A DNA stretch of 64,000 nt from Lachnoclostridium phytofermentans ISDg (GTDB taxonomy: Bacteria; Bacillota; Clostridia; Lachnospirales; Lachnospiraceae). The stretch covers positions 3,116,001-3,180,000 of the forward strand of contig NC_010001.1 in NCBI RefSeq assembly GCF_000018685.1, given 5' to 3'. Both the position numbers and the translations under genes were made by a program. Under the pieces are notes generated by a model. It saw only the letters and a list, made by a program, of their open reading frames with translations. It was not told the origin of the DNA and searched no databases. Below are positions 14,923 through 24,148 of this stretch, one piece after another. Within the stretch, counting starts at the first letter, position 1. The number at the start of each line of letters is the position of its first letter.

Positions 14923-16809
14923 CTAGCAATTTATATTGCCGTTATCTGTATGCGCCTCAAAGCATATTCCACCTTGAAAAGCCGCAGCACCACAGCCAGA
15001 ACAAGACATCTTACAGTTTGGAGTTACCGTTTCTTCTATTGCATGTTCATATTCCTTACGAAGGAATTTCTTCGTAACACCAATATCAATGAAGTCCCAA
15101 GGGAAAATTTCATCTTCACTTCGTTCTCTACTTGTATAGAAGGCGATATCTACGCCATTTTCTTCAAACACTTCCATCCAAGTTTTATAGTTAAAATACT
15201 CTGACCAAGCATCGTAAATACAACCCTTTTGATATGCATCATAGATGGATTTCGCAATTTTACGATCACCTCGTGCGAAAATACCTTCAAGAATCGTAAC
15301 TTCTGCATCATGCCAATTGTAACGAATACTCTTATAGTTTAATTGTTCCTTCATCTTACCATTTAAGAATCGTTGCTTTTCCCCGAATTCTTCTCTGGTC
15401 ACCATTCTTGACCACTGGAATGGGGTAAATGGTTTTGGAACAAAGAAGGAGGTACTTGCAGTAATCTGCGCCTTACCATTTCTCTCTTCTTTTGGAATAG
15501 TATAATACTCTCTTGCTATCTTATCAGAAATCGTAGCAATTCCTTCAATATCTTCCATTGTTTCTGTTGGAAGACCTAACATGAAATAAAGTTTCACCTT
15601 ATTCCATCCTGCAAGGAACGCATCCATCGCACCTTTTAAAATCACTTCTTCGGAAAGTCCTTTATTAATTACATCACGAAGACGCTGGGAACCTGCCTCT
15701 GGTGCAAAGGTAAGACTACTCTTTTTGATATCCTGCACCTTACTCATAACATCAAGTGCGAACGCATCAATACGAAGAGATGGTAGAGAGATATTCACAC
15801 CATTCTTCTTGAACTCATCGATTAAGTAATAAACGAGTTCTTGAAGTTTATCATAATCACTGGAGCTTAGAGAACTAAGAGATATCTCTTCATGTCCGGT
15901 AGATTCAATCATATCTTTTGCTAAGTCTTTTAGATAATCAACATCTCTTTGTCTTGTTGGTCGGTATAACATACCAGCCTGACAGAAACGACATCCACGA
16001 ATACATCCACGTTGAATTTCAAGTACCACACGATCCTGAATTGACTTAATATAAGGTACTAACGGTTTTCTAGGATAATACGTATCACTAACGTTCATCA
16101 CTATCTGTTTCTTTACCTTATCTTTTGCAAACTCATTATTTGGAGTCATAGAAGCAATGGTTCCATCCTCCTTATATGTTACATCATAAAAAGCTGGAAC
16201 ATAGATGCCCTCAATCTGTGCAACGCGCTTTAAGTAATCTGCTCTGCTACCTCCTGCTGCCTTGTTCTCCTTATATGCATCAAGTACCTGATCGTATACT
16301 GTTTCACCTTCCCCGATGTAAAACATATCAAAGAAATCTGCGATAGGTTCTGGGTTATAAGAACATGGTCCACCACCAATAATGATAGGATCCTCATCTG
16401 TTCTATCTTTTGCATAGATTGGAATTCCTGATAAATCTAAGATTTGCAGAATGTTGGTATAACACATCTCATATTGTAATGTAATTCCTAGAAAGTCAAA
16501 ATCCTTTATCGGATCCTGAGACTCAAGAGCAAACAATGGTATGTTCTTCTCTCTCATAATCTTGTCCAAATCCGTCCATGGAGAGTATACACGTTCGCAA
16601 TAAGTATCTTCTCTTTGATTAAACATATCATAAAGAATCTGAATACCAAGGTGTGACATACCAACTTCGTATACGTCAGGAAAACACATACAAAAACGGA
16701 TATCTACCTTTTCCTTATCTTTAACCACCATATTTACTTCGTTACCGATATAACGAGCTGGCTTATCTATCGTTAATAGTATTTCATCGGATAATGCTAG
16801 CTTTTTCAT
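14923..16809 (-). CDS. B12-binding radical SAM protein (TIGR03960 family)
   Basis: A 628-aa protein with an N-terminal cobalamin-binding-like region (PDVYEVGMSHLGIQILYDMF) and a radical SAM core. The iron-sulfur motif is RGCIRGCRFCQAGMLYRP near residue 270 (CxxxCxxC), with SLSSLSSSDY and SLPSLRIDAF further on. The C-terminus has a Cys-rich end CKMSCSGCGAAAF. The start is moved to 16809 since AAAGGAGG lies 7 nt upstream of this ATG (MKKLALSDEILL). It is first in a likely operon with DUF2344 and rng. The substrate is unknown; nearby RNase G and, in relatives, rplU suggest a translation-linked modification. Confidence 0.9.
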   Translation of the reverse strand: MKKLALSDEILLTIDKPARYIGNEVNMVVKDKEKVDIRFCMCFPDVYEVGMSHLGIQILYDMFNQREDTYCERVYSPWTDLDKIMREKNIPLFALESQDPIKDFDFLGITLQYEMCYTNILQILDLSGIPIYAKDRTDEDPIIIGGGPCSYNPEPIADFFDMFYIGEGETVYDQVLDAYKENKAAGGSRADYLKRVAQIEGIYVPAFYDVTYKEDGTIASMTPNNEFAKDKVKKQIVMNVSDTYYPRKPLVPYIKSIQDRVVLEIQRGCIRGCRFCQAGMLYRPTRQRDVDYLKDLAKDMIESTGHEEISLSSLSSSDYDKLQELVYYLIDEFKKNGVNISLPSLRIDAFALDVMSKVQDIKKSSLTFAPEAGSQRLRDVINKGLSEEVILKGAMDAFLAGWNKVKLYFMLGLPTETMEDIEGIATISDKIAREYYTIPKEERNGKAQITASTSFFVPKPFTPFQWSRMVTREEFGEKQRFLNGKMKEQLNYKSIRYNWHDAEVTILEGIFARGDRKIAKSIYDAYQKGCIYDAWSEYFNYKTWMEVFEENGVDIAFYTSRERSEDEIFPWDFIDIGVTKKFLRKEYEHAIEETVTPNCKMSCSGCGAAAFQGGICFEAHTDNGNINC

Positions 16810-16986
16810 TAAAATCCTCCTTTTAACCAACATGACTGCTTATAGAAATTACTGCCACCGTTTGAATTTTGGTGTCAGCACAATATTCTCTTTGTAAAAA
16901 TAGCAATATTTTATGTTATTTTTTCCTCTAACAAATCATCTGCCAAAGCCTGTCCTAATTTTTAGTCCATTATTCATTATAACAAA

Positions 16987-17010
16987 AAAGAGTGGAGATA
17001 TCCACCCTTT
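16987..17010. terminator. Short terminator after the 17025-17432 gene
   Basis: AAAG-GTGGA/TCCAC-CTTT hairpin spanning 16987-17010, directly after the stop of the minus-strand gene at 17025, with A-rich sequence that gives a U-run on the minus strand. Confidence 0.6.
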
Positions 17011-17024
17011 CATTGAAACGTATT

Positions 17025-17432
17025 TTACTTTTCTATTTGCGAATCATTTTTATCAGATTGGAATAAATCTGTTAGCTTCTGTTCTAAAGATTCTACATAC
17101 TTATTATATCTAACTTCTTTTATAACACTATCTGTGCTTTGGCCAAACACATTAACAGAAAACATCCGTCCCAGAAATAATAATAGAAACAGAAAGCATG
17201 CCATAATGATTCTTCCAAATAAACCTTTAAAGTAACGAGTACTCTTAGACTTACTATCAGAAGTTTGATGAAGTGTCCTCGATTCCCCGAATCTAGGTAA
17301 TATTCCCGCCTTTTCGCCAAGTCCACTGCTATTATCCTCTAAGTCATTCTTACTCTGATCTTGTCGTTTTTCTGGCTGTTTTTCTCGTTGTTTTTCCCGT
17401 AGTACTTCACTTATTTCTTCAACTTGCTCCAT
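17025..17432 (-). CDS. Hypothetical single-pass membrane protein
   Basis: About 135 aa and not recognised. The N-terminal 75 residues are hydrophilic and rich in charged and Gln residues (REKQREKQPEKRQDQSKND), a likely disordered cytoplasmic part. One membrane helix follows (IIMACFLFLLLFLGRMFSV, about 90-110). A short outer tail ends with a possible coiled segment (YNKYVESLEQKLTDLF). The start is set at ATG 17432 because GAGG lies 7 nt upstream; the TTG two codons earlier has no support. It lies alone between the radical SAM operon and GH28. Confidence 0.65.
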   Translation of the reverse strand: MEQVEEISEVLREKQREKQPEKRQDQSKNDLEDNSSGLGEKAGILPRFGESRTLHQTSDSKSKSTRYFKGLFGRIIMACFLFLLLFLGRMFSVNVFGQSTDSVIKEVRYNKYVESLEQKLTDLFQSDKNDSQIEK

Positions 17433-17581
17433 AACCAAACCTCATTTCTGCGCATACTTCCGTGAAAAGGTTCAACCTTGGATTTGTTATCACACAATCT
17501 CTTATTTGAAAAATATCATTCTTTTCACACTATTCCTAACAGCATGCTCGTACAACACTTTGGTTAATTCTATGCAAAGGA

Positions 17582-19006
17582 CTAGAAATTATGACTACAG
17601 TCAGATAAAACATCCTCTTTAAATACAAAAGATTGATCTAAATTGTCCTGATTAGTTACCGAAACATTCTTAAAGAAAATCTGATTTGCATTCTTAATCT
17701 CGATTGCTTTCTTCGCTTGAATCATAACATTTTCTAATATGATATCATGGATTGGCATCTGCTCTAGCCCATCAATTTTAATTGCTTGTCCTGCTCGAAG
17801 ACAGTTTACATCACGGATGGTTATATTCTTAAACTCTGGTATATCCTCTTTCGAAATCGTATCTGGTTCATCAGACGCTTGATGGTCTAAACGGAATAAG
17901 GTATAACCCATGGTAAATATAATTGCGTCTTCTTCAATATCCGTCATCTGAATGTTACGAATTGTAATATCCTCCACAACTCCACCGCGTCCAATCGCAC
18001 TCTTAAAACGTATTCCTGTATCGGTACCTAAAAATAAGCAATTTTCTATTACAACATCTCGTACGCCACGGGACATCTCACTACCAATTACAAATCCACC
18101 ATGTCCATGATATACGACACAATCTCTAATGCGAACGTGTTCTGTTGGCACGGTAATTTTTCTTCCAATCGCATTTTTACCGGATTTTATGCAAATAGCA
18201 TCATCACCAACATCAAATTTCACTCCGTAGATGTCAACGAAACGACAAGACTCTAAGTCAAGTCCATCACCATTTTGAGCAAAATTAGCATTACGAATAA
18301 ACGCATTTCGAAGGGTTAGATTCGTACAAAGTAATGGGTGAAGGTTCCAAGCGGGTGAATTTTGAAGTGTAACTCCTTCTATTAATATCTTATTACAGCG
18401 AACTAAGTTCGTCATAACTGGACGGTAGAGATCATAGTTTGGAGCTGCCTTCTTAAGTGCATCTGGATCTTCAACACTTACTTCTCCTTCTAAACAACCT
18501 TCATAAGAAGTTTTACTAGGATACCAGATACCGCCTTCTTTCGTATCAATTACATAAGGACTCTTCTTTAAACGTGCTTGCCACTGTTTCTTCGTTACCT
18601 TAAACTCTTTTAATGGACGCCATTCGTGACCATTACCATCAATAACACCTTCACCAGTAATTGCAATATTCTCTTCATCAAATGCATGGATTGGAGAAAC
18701 CGCACGAAGTCTTGGTTGTCCCTCATAATTAGTAAGAATAATTGGGTATTCTTCTGGATTCTTATCGAAGGTAATTAATGCACCCTTTTCTAGATGAAGG
18801 TTAATATTTGACTTTAAAGTAATAGGACCTGTAAGCCAGATGCCTTCTGGAACGTTAACCGTACCACCACCGAGCTTTGATAACTCCGTAATTGCTTGAT
18901 TGATTGCAGCTGTATTCGATTCAATACCCCCAGACACTGCCTTATAATCTGTAATACTCACCTGTCTATCTGGAAAAACCGGTAATTCAACAGTAAATGT
19001 TTGCAT
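17582..19006 (-). CDS. Glycoside hydrolase family 28 (polygalacturonase-like), cytoplasmic
   Basis: GH28 enzymes hydrolyse alpha-1,4 galacturonide or rhamnogalacturonan links in pectin by inversion, using three Asp residues in a right-handed beta-helix. The 474-aa protein has the motif series: NGDGLDLESC near 245 (NxD), DDAICIKSG near 267 (DD), YHGHGGFVIGSE near 300 (GHG) and GIRFKSA near 332 (RxK). No signal peptide is seen (MQTFTVELPVFPDRQ), so it likely trims oligosaccharides already imported. It has a GGAG-like site and is monocistronic. The sugar ABC importer at 20-23.7 kb is a plausible supplier. Confidence 0.93.
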   Translation of the reverse strand: MQTFTVELPVFPDRQVSITDYKAVSGGIESNTAAINQAITELSKLGGGTVNVPEGIWLTGPITLKSNINLHLEKGALITFDKNPEEYPIILTNYEGQPRLRAVSPIHAFDEENIAITGEGVIDGNGHEWRPLKEFKVTKKQWQARLKKSPYVIDTKEGGIWYPSKTSYEGCLEGEVSVEDPDALKKAAPNYDLYRPVMTNLVRCNKILIEGVTLQNSPAWNLHPLLCTNLTLRNAFIRNANFAQNGDGLDLESCRFVDIYGVKFDVGDDAICIKSGKNAIGRKITVPTEHVRIRDCVVYHGHGGFVIGSEMSRGVRDVVIENCLFLGTDTGIRFKSAIGRGGVVEDITIRNIQMTDIEEDAIIFTMGYTLFRLDHQASDEPDTISKEDIPEFKNITIRDVNCLRAGQAIKIDGLEQMPIHDIILENVMIQAKKAIEIKNANQIFFKNVSVTNQDNLDQSFVFKEDVLSDCSHNF

Positions 19007-19309
19007 TCATACTCTCCTTTTTTAATCTCACACACTATCGTAATAAATAATTTTCAAACCTTTCTCCTAGAATACTATGTACTAAATGATTTGAAAACTG
19101 GAATAGTAGTATTATACATTGATTTTCTCTATGATTCTACAAAGTTTCTATAGAATATCATGTTAAATTACTGATTTTTTATCTTTAGAATTTCCAATAT
19201 TTTCTGATTGCTGGATTTTGTATCTTCTTTCAGGTTATTTATGAATTAGCTCAATAATAACACAAGAGCTTTCAGGCAAACATCTTATGGAAAAATCAAT
19301 ATTTTGTAT
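19007..19309. other. AT-rich spacer without a supported feature
   Basis: About 300 bp between the GH28 start and the end of the iron-sulfur protein gene. I see no coding frame, convincing hairpin or strong promoter; the GH28 promoter must be in the part nearest 19007. Confidence 0.5.
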
Positions 19310-19972
19310 CTATGCCTCTTCTAAACCATATGGACAAACAACCATACACAAACCACACGCGTTCTTTCTACCAAGTTTCTCTAATGATAGGCTTCTCTTT
19401 TGATTGCATAAAGAATAATCTATTATCTCACATCGCTTTCTATCAATTTCCCAATCCACACCTTTCAGCGCCTTATATGGGCATATGCCAACACAGAGAT
19501 TACAATCATGTGGGCAATGGCTTTTTGTTATTGCCTCCCCATATTCAAATACATTATCAATTAATACAGCAGATAGTCTAACCCTAGGACCATATTGTTT
19601 TGTTATTAGTACATCATTTTTTCCAATCCAACCAAGTCCAGCTTGTATTGCAGCATATTTAAAAGAAAAAGGTGCAATTAAATCAGTTTCATTCTTCTGT
19701 GCTACTGGAGGTATGAAGTACTTAGATTGATTTTTATATAAAACTTTTTCTAGTTCCTGTAATAATGTATTTAATTTCTGTCTAGCAGTTTGTATTTCCT
19801 GCTCTAACCTCTTTTCAGAATACATTTCAAGTGTTAATTTACTTTCATAAGGCATTGCTAATACTAAAGCTGATTTAAATTCACGTGAGTATTCACTATA
19901 AGAGATATCTGTAAATCCATATAGTAAACCATCTTGTTTCTTTAACAAGTCTGCCATATCGTTTATGAGCAC
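19310..19972 (-). CDS. 4Fe-4S double-cluster protein related to epoxyqueuosine reductase (QueG-like)
   Basis: A 220-aa protein with two ferredoxin-type clusters at its C-terminus: CPHDCNLCVGICPYKAL near 154 and CGLCMVVCPYGLE near 207, plus two extra cysteines between. The region AAIQAGLGWIGKNDVLITKQ before the clusters is typical of QueG-like proteins. It is much shorter than true QueG (about 380 aa) and lacks its C-terminal HEAT-like part, so queuosine synthesis is not certain. The start is a GTG at 19972, chosen because AGGAGGT lies about 6 nt upstream. Monocistronic. Confidence 0.8.
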   Translation of the reverse strand: MLINDMADLLKKQDGLLYGFTDISYSEYSREFKSALVLAMPYESKLTLEMYSEKRLEQEIQTARQKLNTLLQELEKVLYKNQSKYFIPPVAQKNETDLIAPFSFKYAAIQAGLGWIGKNDVLITKQYGPRVRLSAVLIDNVFEYGEAITKSHCPHDCNLCVGICPYKALKGVDWEIDRKRCEIIDYSLCNQKRSLSLEKLGRKNACGLCMVVCPYGLEEA

Positions 19973-20075
19973 AGTAATACCTCCTAAATTTTTTCTTTCC
20001 TATAGGTCTGGTAGTCTTAATCCGTCTCTATATTTTAATATTTTAACATAAAATTTAAAATTTTTAATTAAAAAA

Positions 20076-20114
20076 ACTACGATAGCATCTTTCTTCTTCC
20101 ATGCTACCGTAGCT
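20076..20114 (-). terminator. Terminator of the sugar ABC importer operon
   Basis: AGCTACGGTAGCAT pairs with ATGCTATCGTAGT on the minus strand (20114-20076), followed by seven U residues. It follows the binding-protein gene stop at 20132. Confidence 0.9.
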
Positions 20115-20131
20115 TTTTATATCAATGATTA

Positions 20132-21703
20132 TTATTTATTTTTTTCTTTAAGGAAGTTTTCTAATTGAGTATTTGCCTCAGCTACTACTTGATCAATACC
20201 ATTGTCTTTTAGTTTCTGTATAAATTCCGGTAATTTTGTTGCTGGATCAATAGAACCGGTATTAAGTGCAAGATCAAATTCTTGAGCAACATTTGCTAAT
20301 GCAGCCAATTGATTCTCAACGCTCGTTGCATTAAAACAATATCCAAGGATTGGAACTTCACTACATCCTCCATAATAAGCCTTAAAATTATCCCAGAAAT
20401 CAAGCCCCTGACCTTCCAGTGGAGGAAGAAGGGTAATATTACCCATACCATTAGTCCAAGGAGAATAAGAGGTACGAGCATCTTTATTAAGTCGAGCTTC
20501 GCCACCATTCACTATGTCATAATGAACACCTTCAATACCATAGTCTAATAAAGTCATAAGATATGGATCGGTATTTAACAGATTAAGGAACATGAGTGCT
20601 CTTTCCGGATTCTTGCAACCCGCAGATATAGCCATCATAGCACCTTGAGAAACTGCGGTATCAAGATAAGCAGGTGTGACAGGAACCATTTGTACATCTA
20701 TTCCACGTCGTGCACTTGCCTCAGCTTCATATCCAAGAGAATAGCTTTGTGTACCTATGAGATATTTTCCTGTATCCTGAGCTGCAACACGAGCATCATT
20801 TGCCTGGTTGCGAATAGCCATCTTAGGATCAATATATCCAGCTGAATAATATTCACGAGTCTTTTCAACAAATTTCTTATATTCAGGTGTCTCAAATTTA
20901 CTAAGTATCTTATTACCATAGATACCTTCTTTAGCAGTATCTGTAGGATTCATATAGTATGAAAGCATATTACTGATTCCGGAGTCACCGGCAACGATAA
21001 TCGAATTATTTACCATTCTTTCCAGAACCATACCCTCAACATTAAGCGGATAGAAGTCATTACCTTCTCCTTCTTTTACAGTCTTAAGAATCTTGTCAAA
21101 GCCATAATAATCTGTATTCTTAATATCATCAATCGTATAGCCGTATTTCTCTAACAACGTTACATTCACGTCCCAACAGTTCTGAGTAGCGCTATCCTTA
21201 TAGCCTGGAATAGCATATACACCTAAACCATCATTTCCTTGAACGGTAGCGCCTGTTTTTAAAACGTCAGGAAGCAATTTCCATATGTCTTTAGCATATT
21301 TTTCAATGAAGTTATTCCCCTCTTTATCAAGGCGAAGCCAAGCACCATTTCTTGCATATGCATTGTATTCATCCTGAGTCCAGGAGCAAGTGAAATAAAT
21401 ATCCACGTCATCGCCGCCACTAATGGAGAGAACTACGTTATCATTGAAGTCACCCCATGTACCCCAGATTGGCTTCAAGGTTACATTTAATTTATCCTTT
21501 AGGTATGCGTTAGCTTTTTCCAATACAGCCTTATCATCGGTAACAGTACTTCCATGGAGATACCAGGTTAATGTAACTGGCTTTGATATATCAACCCCAT
21601 TTACGTTTTTACTTGAAGCTCCTTTGTCATTAGTTTTGCCACAACCAGAAAGTAGTGCAGTCAGCATCACGATTGTCAGGACAATTGATAGTACTTTTTT
21701 CAT
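20132..21703 (-). CDS. Carbohydrate ABC transporter substrate-binding lipoprotein
   Basis: A 523-aa extracellular solute-binding lipoprotein of the CUT1/LplA-LipO type. The signal peptide ends in the lipobox LSGCGKT (Cys near 21), and the mature protein starts with a Ser/Lys/Asn-rich linker. TLTWYLHGSTV at the domain start and the DIYFTCSWTQDEY region are typical of large sugar-binding proteins. It is third in the operon after two permease genes (gap of 54 bp), a frequent arrangement in Lachnospiraceae. The ligand is unknown; oligosaccharides of plant or microbial wall are suggested by neighbouring GH28 and GH18. Confidence 0.92.
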   Translation of the reverse strand: MKKVLSIVLTIVMLTALLSGCGKTNDKGASSKNVNGVDISKPVTLTWYLHGSTVTDDKAVLEKANAYLKDKLNVTLKPIWGTWGDFNDNVVLSISGGDDVDIYFTCSWTQDEYNAYARNGAWLRLDKEGNNFIEKYAKDIWKLLPDVLKTGATVQGNDGLGVYAIPGYKDSATQNCWDVNVTLLEKYGYTIDDIKNTDYYGFDKILKTVKEGEGNDFYPLNVEGMVLERMVNNSIIVAGDSGISNMLSYYMNPTDTAKEGIYGNKILSKFETPEYKKFVEKTREYYSAGYIDPKMAIRNQANDARVAAQDTGKYLIGTQSYSLGYEAEASARRGIDVQMVPVTPAYLDTAVSQGAMMAISAGCKNPERALMFLNLLNTDPYLMTLLDYGIEGVHYDIVNGGEARLNKDARTSYSPWTNGMGNITLLPPLEGQGLDFWDNFKAYYGGCSEVPILGYCFNATSVENQLAALANVAQEFDLALNTGSIDPATKLPEFIQKLKDNGIDQVVAEANTQLENFLKEKNK

Positions 21704-21757
21704 TGTATAGCCCTCCCTAGATTTTTTTATGTAAGCGACTTCTTAAAACAGCCGTTC

Positions 21758-22693
21758 TTACCCTTTTACTGATCCTATTGTAAGACCCGATATGATAAAC
21801 CGCTGGAAGAATGGATAGGCAAAGGCAATCGGTACTACAATAAGTACAGCAAGCGCCATTCTTAAATTTTGCTGCGGTAAATCATGTACAAGCTTTGAAA
21901 TCTCCGAACCCAGCATGGCGGCATTCCTGGTTAAAAAGTCAATCTGATTCTGCGTTCTCATCAGCAAATACTGCAGTGGATAAAGACTTTCAGTTCGGAT
22001 ATACAGCATTGCTAGATACCATTCATTCCAGTATGCCAGTGCATTCAGTAATGCAATGGTAGCAATTCCGGGCTTTGCAATCGGAACGATTATTTTGAAC
22101 AAGGTGTTATATTCTCCGCTGCCATCAATTGCTGCAGCTTCAATGATATCCGTCGGCACCGAACTTTGAAAGAAAGTACGCATAACAATAATATTAAACG
22201 GATTAAATAACGCCGGTACAATTAACGCCGCATAATTATCGCTTAAGCCCAAGATATTCTTACTAACATAATAGGTTGGTACTAAGCCTCCCCCAAACAA
22301 CATAGTAAAGAAACAGAAGAAGGTAAAGAATTTTCGATACTTAAAATCCTTTCGGAATAATGGATAAGAATATAGTACACAAATCAAAACACTTAATATC
22401 GTACCCAGAATAGTAATAAAAAAGCTGTTAAAGTAGGCACGCCAAATTGCTTTGCTGGAATTGAATGCGAATTTATATGCTTCCAGTGACCATTTGGTCG
22501 GGGTAAAGGAGTATCCAATCTCTCGTATACTCTCTTCTGAAGTAAAAGAAATAATGACAACAAATATAAACGGAACAACGCAAATCAAACAAAAGAGACC
22601 AAGTATAATATTAATGCCAATCTCAGTAGGCAGGTTGATTGAATTAATTCTAGACTTACGCTTTGAAACAATTTTTACCGTATCAGATTTCAT
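21758..22693 (-). CDS. Carbohydrate ABC transporter permease (LplC-like)
   Basis: A 311-aa inner-membrane permease with about six helices. The EAA loop with its conserved Gly is visible (IIEAAAIDGSGEYNTLFKII), the coupling helix that docks onto the ATPase. The C-terminus ends RFIISGLTIGSVKG, typical of LplC-like proteins. The start is set at 22693 because AAGGAGGAG lies 4 nt upstream; earlier in-frame codons overlap the preceding gene. The preceding permease gene stops at 22707, only 14 bp upstream, so the two are translationally close. Confidence 0.93.
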   Translation of the reverse strand: MKSDTVKIVSKRKSRINSINLPTEIGINIILGLFCLICVVPFIFVVIISFTSEESIREIGYSFTPTKWSLEAYKFAFNSSKAIWRAYFNSFFITILGTILSVLICVLYSYPLFRKDFKYRKFFTFFCFFTMLFGGGLVPTYYVSKNILGLSDNYAALIVPALFNPFNIIVMRTFFQSSVPTDIIEAAAIDGSGEYNTLFKIIVPIAKPGIATIALLNALAYWNEWYLAMLYIRTESLYPLQYLLMRTQNQIDFLTRNAAMLGSEISKLVHDLPQQNLRMALAVLIVVPIAFAYPFFQRFIISGLTIGSVKG

Positions 22694-22706
22694 GATTCTC
22701 CTCCTT

Positions 22707-23672
22707 CTAGAACAAACTGCTTTCTTCATCTATTCTGCGTACGATTGAGTTAGCAGTTATGACACAGAAGAAACCAACTACATTCTGCAACAGACTGGCT
22801 GCCGTACTCATACCAGGATTATTAGTAGCCATAAATGCACGATATACGTATGTATCCAAAACCTGTGTGGCAGGGAACAGAGGTCCATTGTTTTGAGGTA
22901 CCTGATAAAACAACCCGAAATCAGAATTAACAATACGTCCTACACTCATGATAAACAGGATGATAATCATGGTTTTTAAATGAGGAATTGTTATATATCG
23001 GATCTGCTGCTTTTTATTCGCTCCATCAATACTTGCTGCTTCATATTGCGAGGTGTCTATACCCGTAATTGCTGCCAAATACAGAACTGTGGAATAGCCG
23101 ATATTCTTCCAAAGGTAAGCAACCGTCAGAAGGATGGGCCATGGCTTGCTAACAAAATACCATTGGGTTGCCTCTATTCCCCACTGCTTCTGAAGGTGAT
23201 TGATAAGACCGTATGTCGGGTCCAAAAAAGCCATTAAGAAATAACTTGCAACAACCCAGCTTAGAAAGTAAGGAAAGAACATCAAGGTCTGATAGGCTTT
23301 TGCTACGAACTTTTTGGTTAGCAAGCTTAACATAATCGCGAAAGATACTGCGATGACAGTTCCAAGCACAATCCATAAAGCATTATAGCCAACTGTGTTC
23401 CTAATCATTTTCCAGGAGTCCGAGGTTGTAAACAAAAACCCGAAGTTTTTAAAACCTACCCAATCGCTATGTATAATATTGTTAAGTAGAGTTGGATTTT
23501 TCGTGTAAATGGTAAATTTCTGAAACGCAATTACGATACCGAACATCGGTAGATATCGCAACAGGATAAGCCAAATCGCTCCTGGAGCAAGCATACTTAG
23601 TAAAATAATATTTTTTTTCTTTTTCGCAAAACCCTTTGAAGGCGGCTTTCTAGGCACCATCGAATCAGACAT
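22707..23672 (-). CDS. Carbohydrate ABC transporter permease (LplB-like)
   Basis: A 321-aa permease, first gene of the operon. Residues 1-20 are basic and cytoplasmic (KPPSKGFAKKKKN), followed by the long first helix IILLSMLAPGAIWLIL. The EAA loop is YEAASIDGANKKQQIRYI. A GGAGG site lies upstream of the ATG at 23672. The operon lacks its own ATP-binding subunit, so it probably uses a shared MsmX/UgpC-type ATPase encoded elsewhere. Confidence 0.93.
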   Translation of the reverse strand: MSDSMVPRKPPSKGFAKKKKNIILLSMLAPGAIWLILLRYLPMFGIVIAFQKFTIYTKNPTLLNNIIHSDWVGFKNFGFLFTTSDSWKMIRNTVGYNALWIVLGTVIAVSFAIMLSLLTKKFVAKAYQTLMFFPYFLSWVVASYFLMAFLDPTYGLINHLQKQWGIEATQWYFVSKPWPILLTVAYLWKNIGYSTVLYLAAITGIDTSQYEAASIDGANKKQQIRYITIPHLKTMIIILFIMSVGRIVNSDFGLFYQVPQNNGPLFPATQVLDTYVYRAFMATNNPGMSTAASLLQNVVGFFCVITANSIVRRIDEESSLF

Positions 23673-24148
23673 TTTATTACTCCTCCCTTAAAAAGCTCTT
23701 CACTAATATATGCAAATCGCCCAATTAAACTTTATTTTTCACTAGTTTTTTGTTGTATTTCTATATACATATTACCATATTTTAGTAATATGTCATGAAA
23801 AGAACTTGTTCTTTTTTGCTTAGTATTGTTATCTTGCATAACCTGGTTTAGATAATTTCATTTATTGACATTATTATTAAAGATATTTTCATTATAAATG
23901 AATATAAAAATGAGTCTGAGTCCTACATATAGAAATTACGAAATTTTATATAATTAAGTATATTTTTGAATTTTTGAATTTTATAAATTAGGTATATTTG
24001 ACATTTCCATTTTTTTATGTATAATCTTCTTCATAATTTATAAATATGTTATACATAAGGGTTAATTTATATGGAGAAATTACAAAGAAAATCGAAACTG
24101 CAGTAAATGAAAAAAAGAATATTTGATTTAAGAAGTGGGGGATGAATC
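23673..24148. other. Divergent intergenic region between ABC operon and GH18
   Basis: This 476-bp AT-rich gap separates divergently transcribed carbohydrate genes. It holds the GH18 promoter at 23998-24025 and must hold the ABC operon promoter near 23700-23780. I see no open frame or strong hairpin. Shared sugar-responsive control is an inference from orientation only. Confidence 0.5.
23998..24025 (+). promoter_or_regulatory. Promoter of the GH18 gene
   Basis: TTGACA (23998-24003), 16-bp spacer, TATAAT (24020-24025). Transcription would give a leader of about 115 nt before the ATG at 24149. Confidence 0.75.
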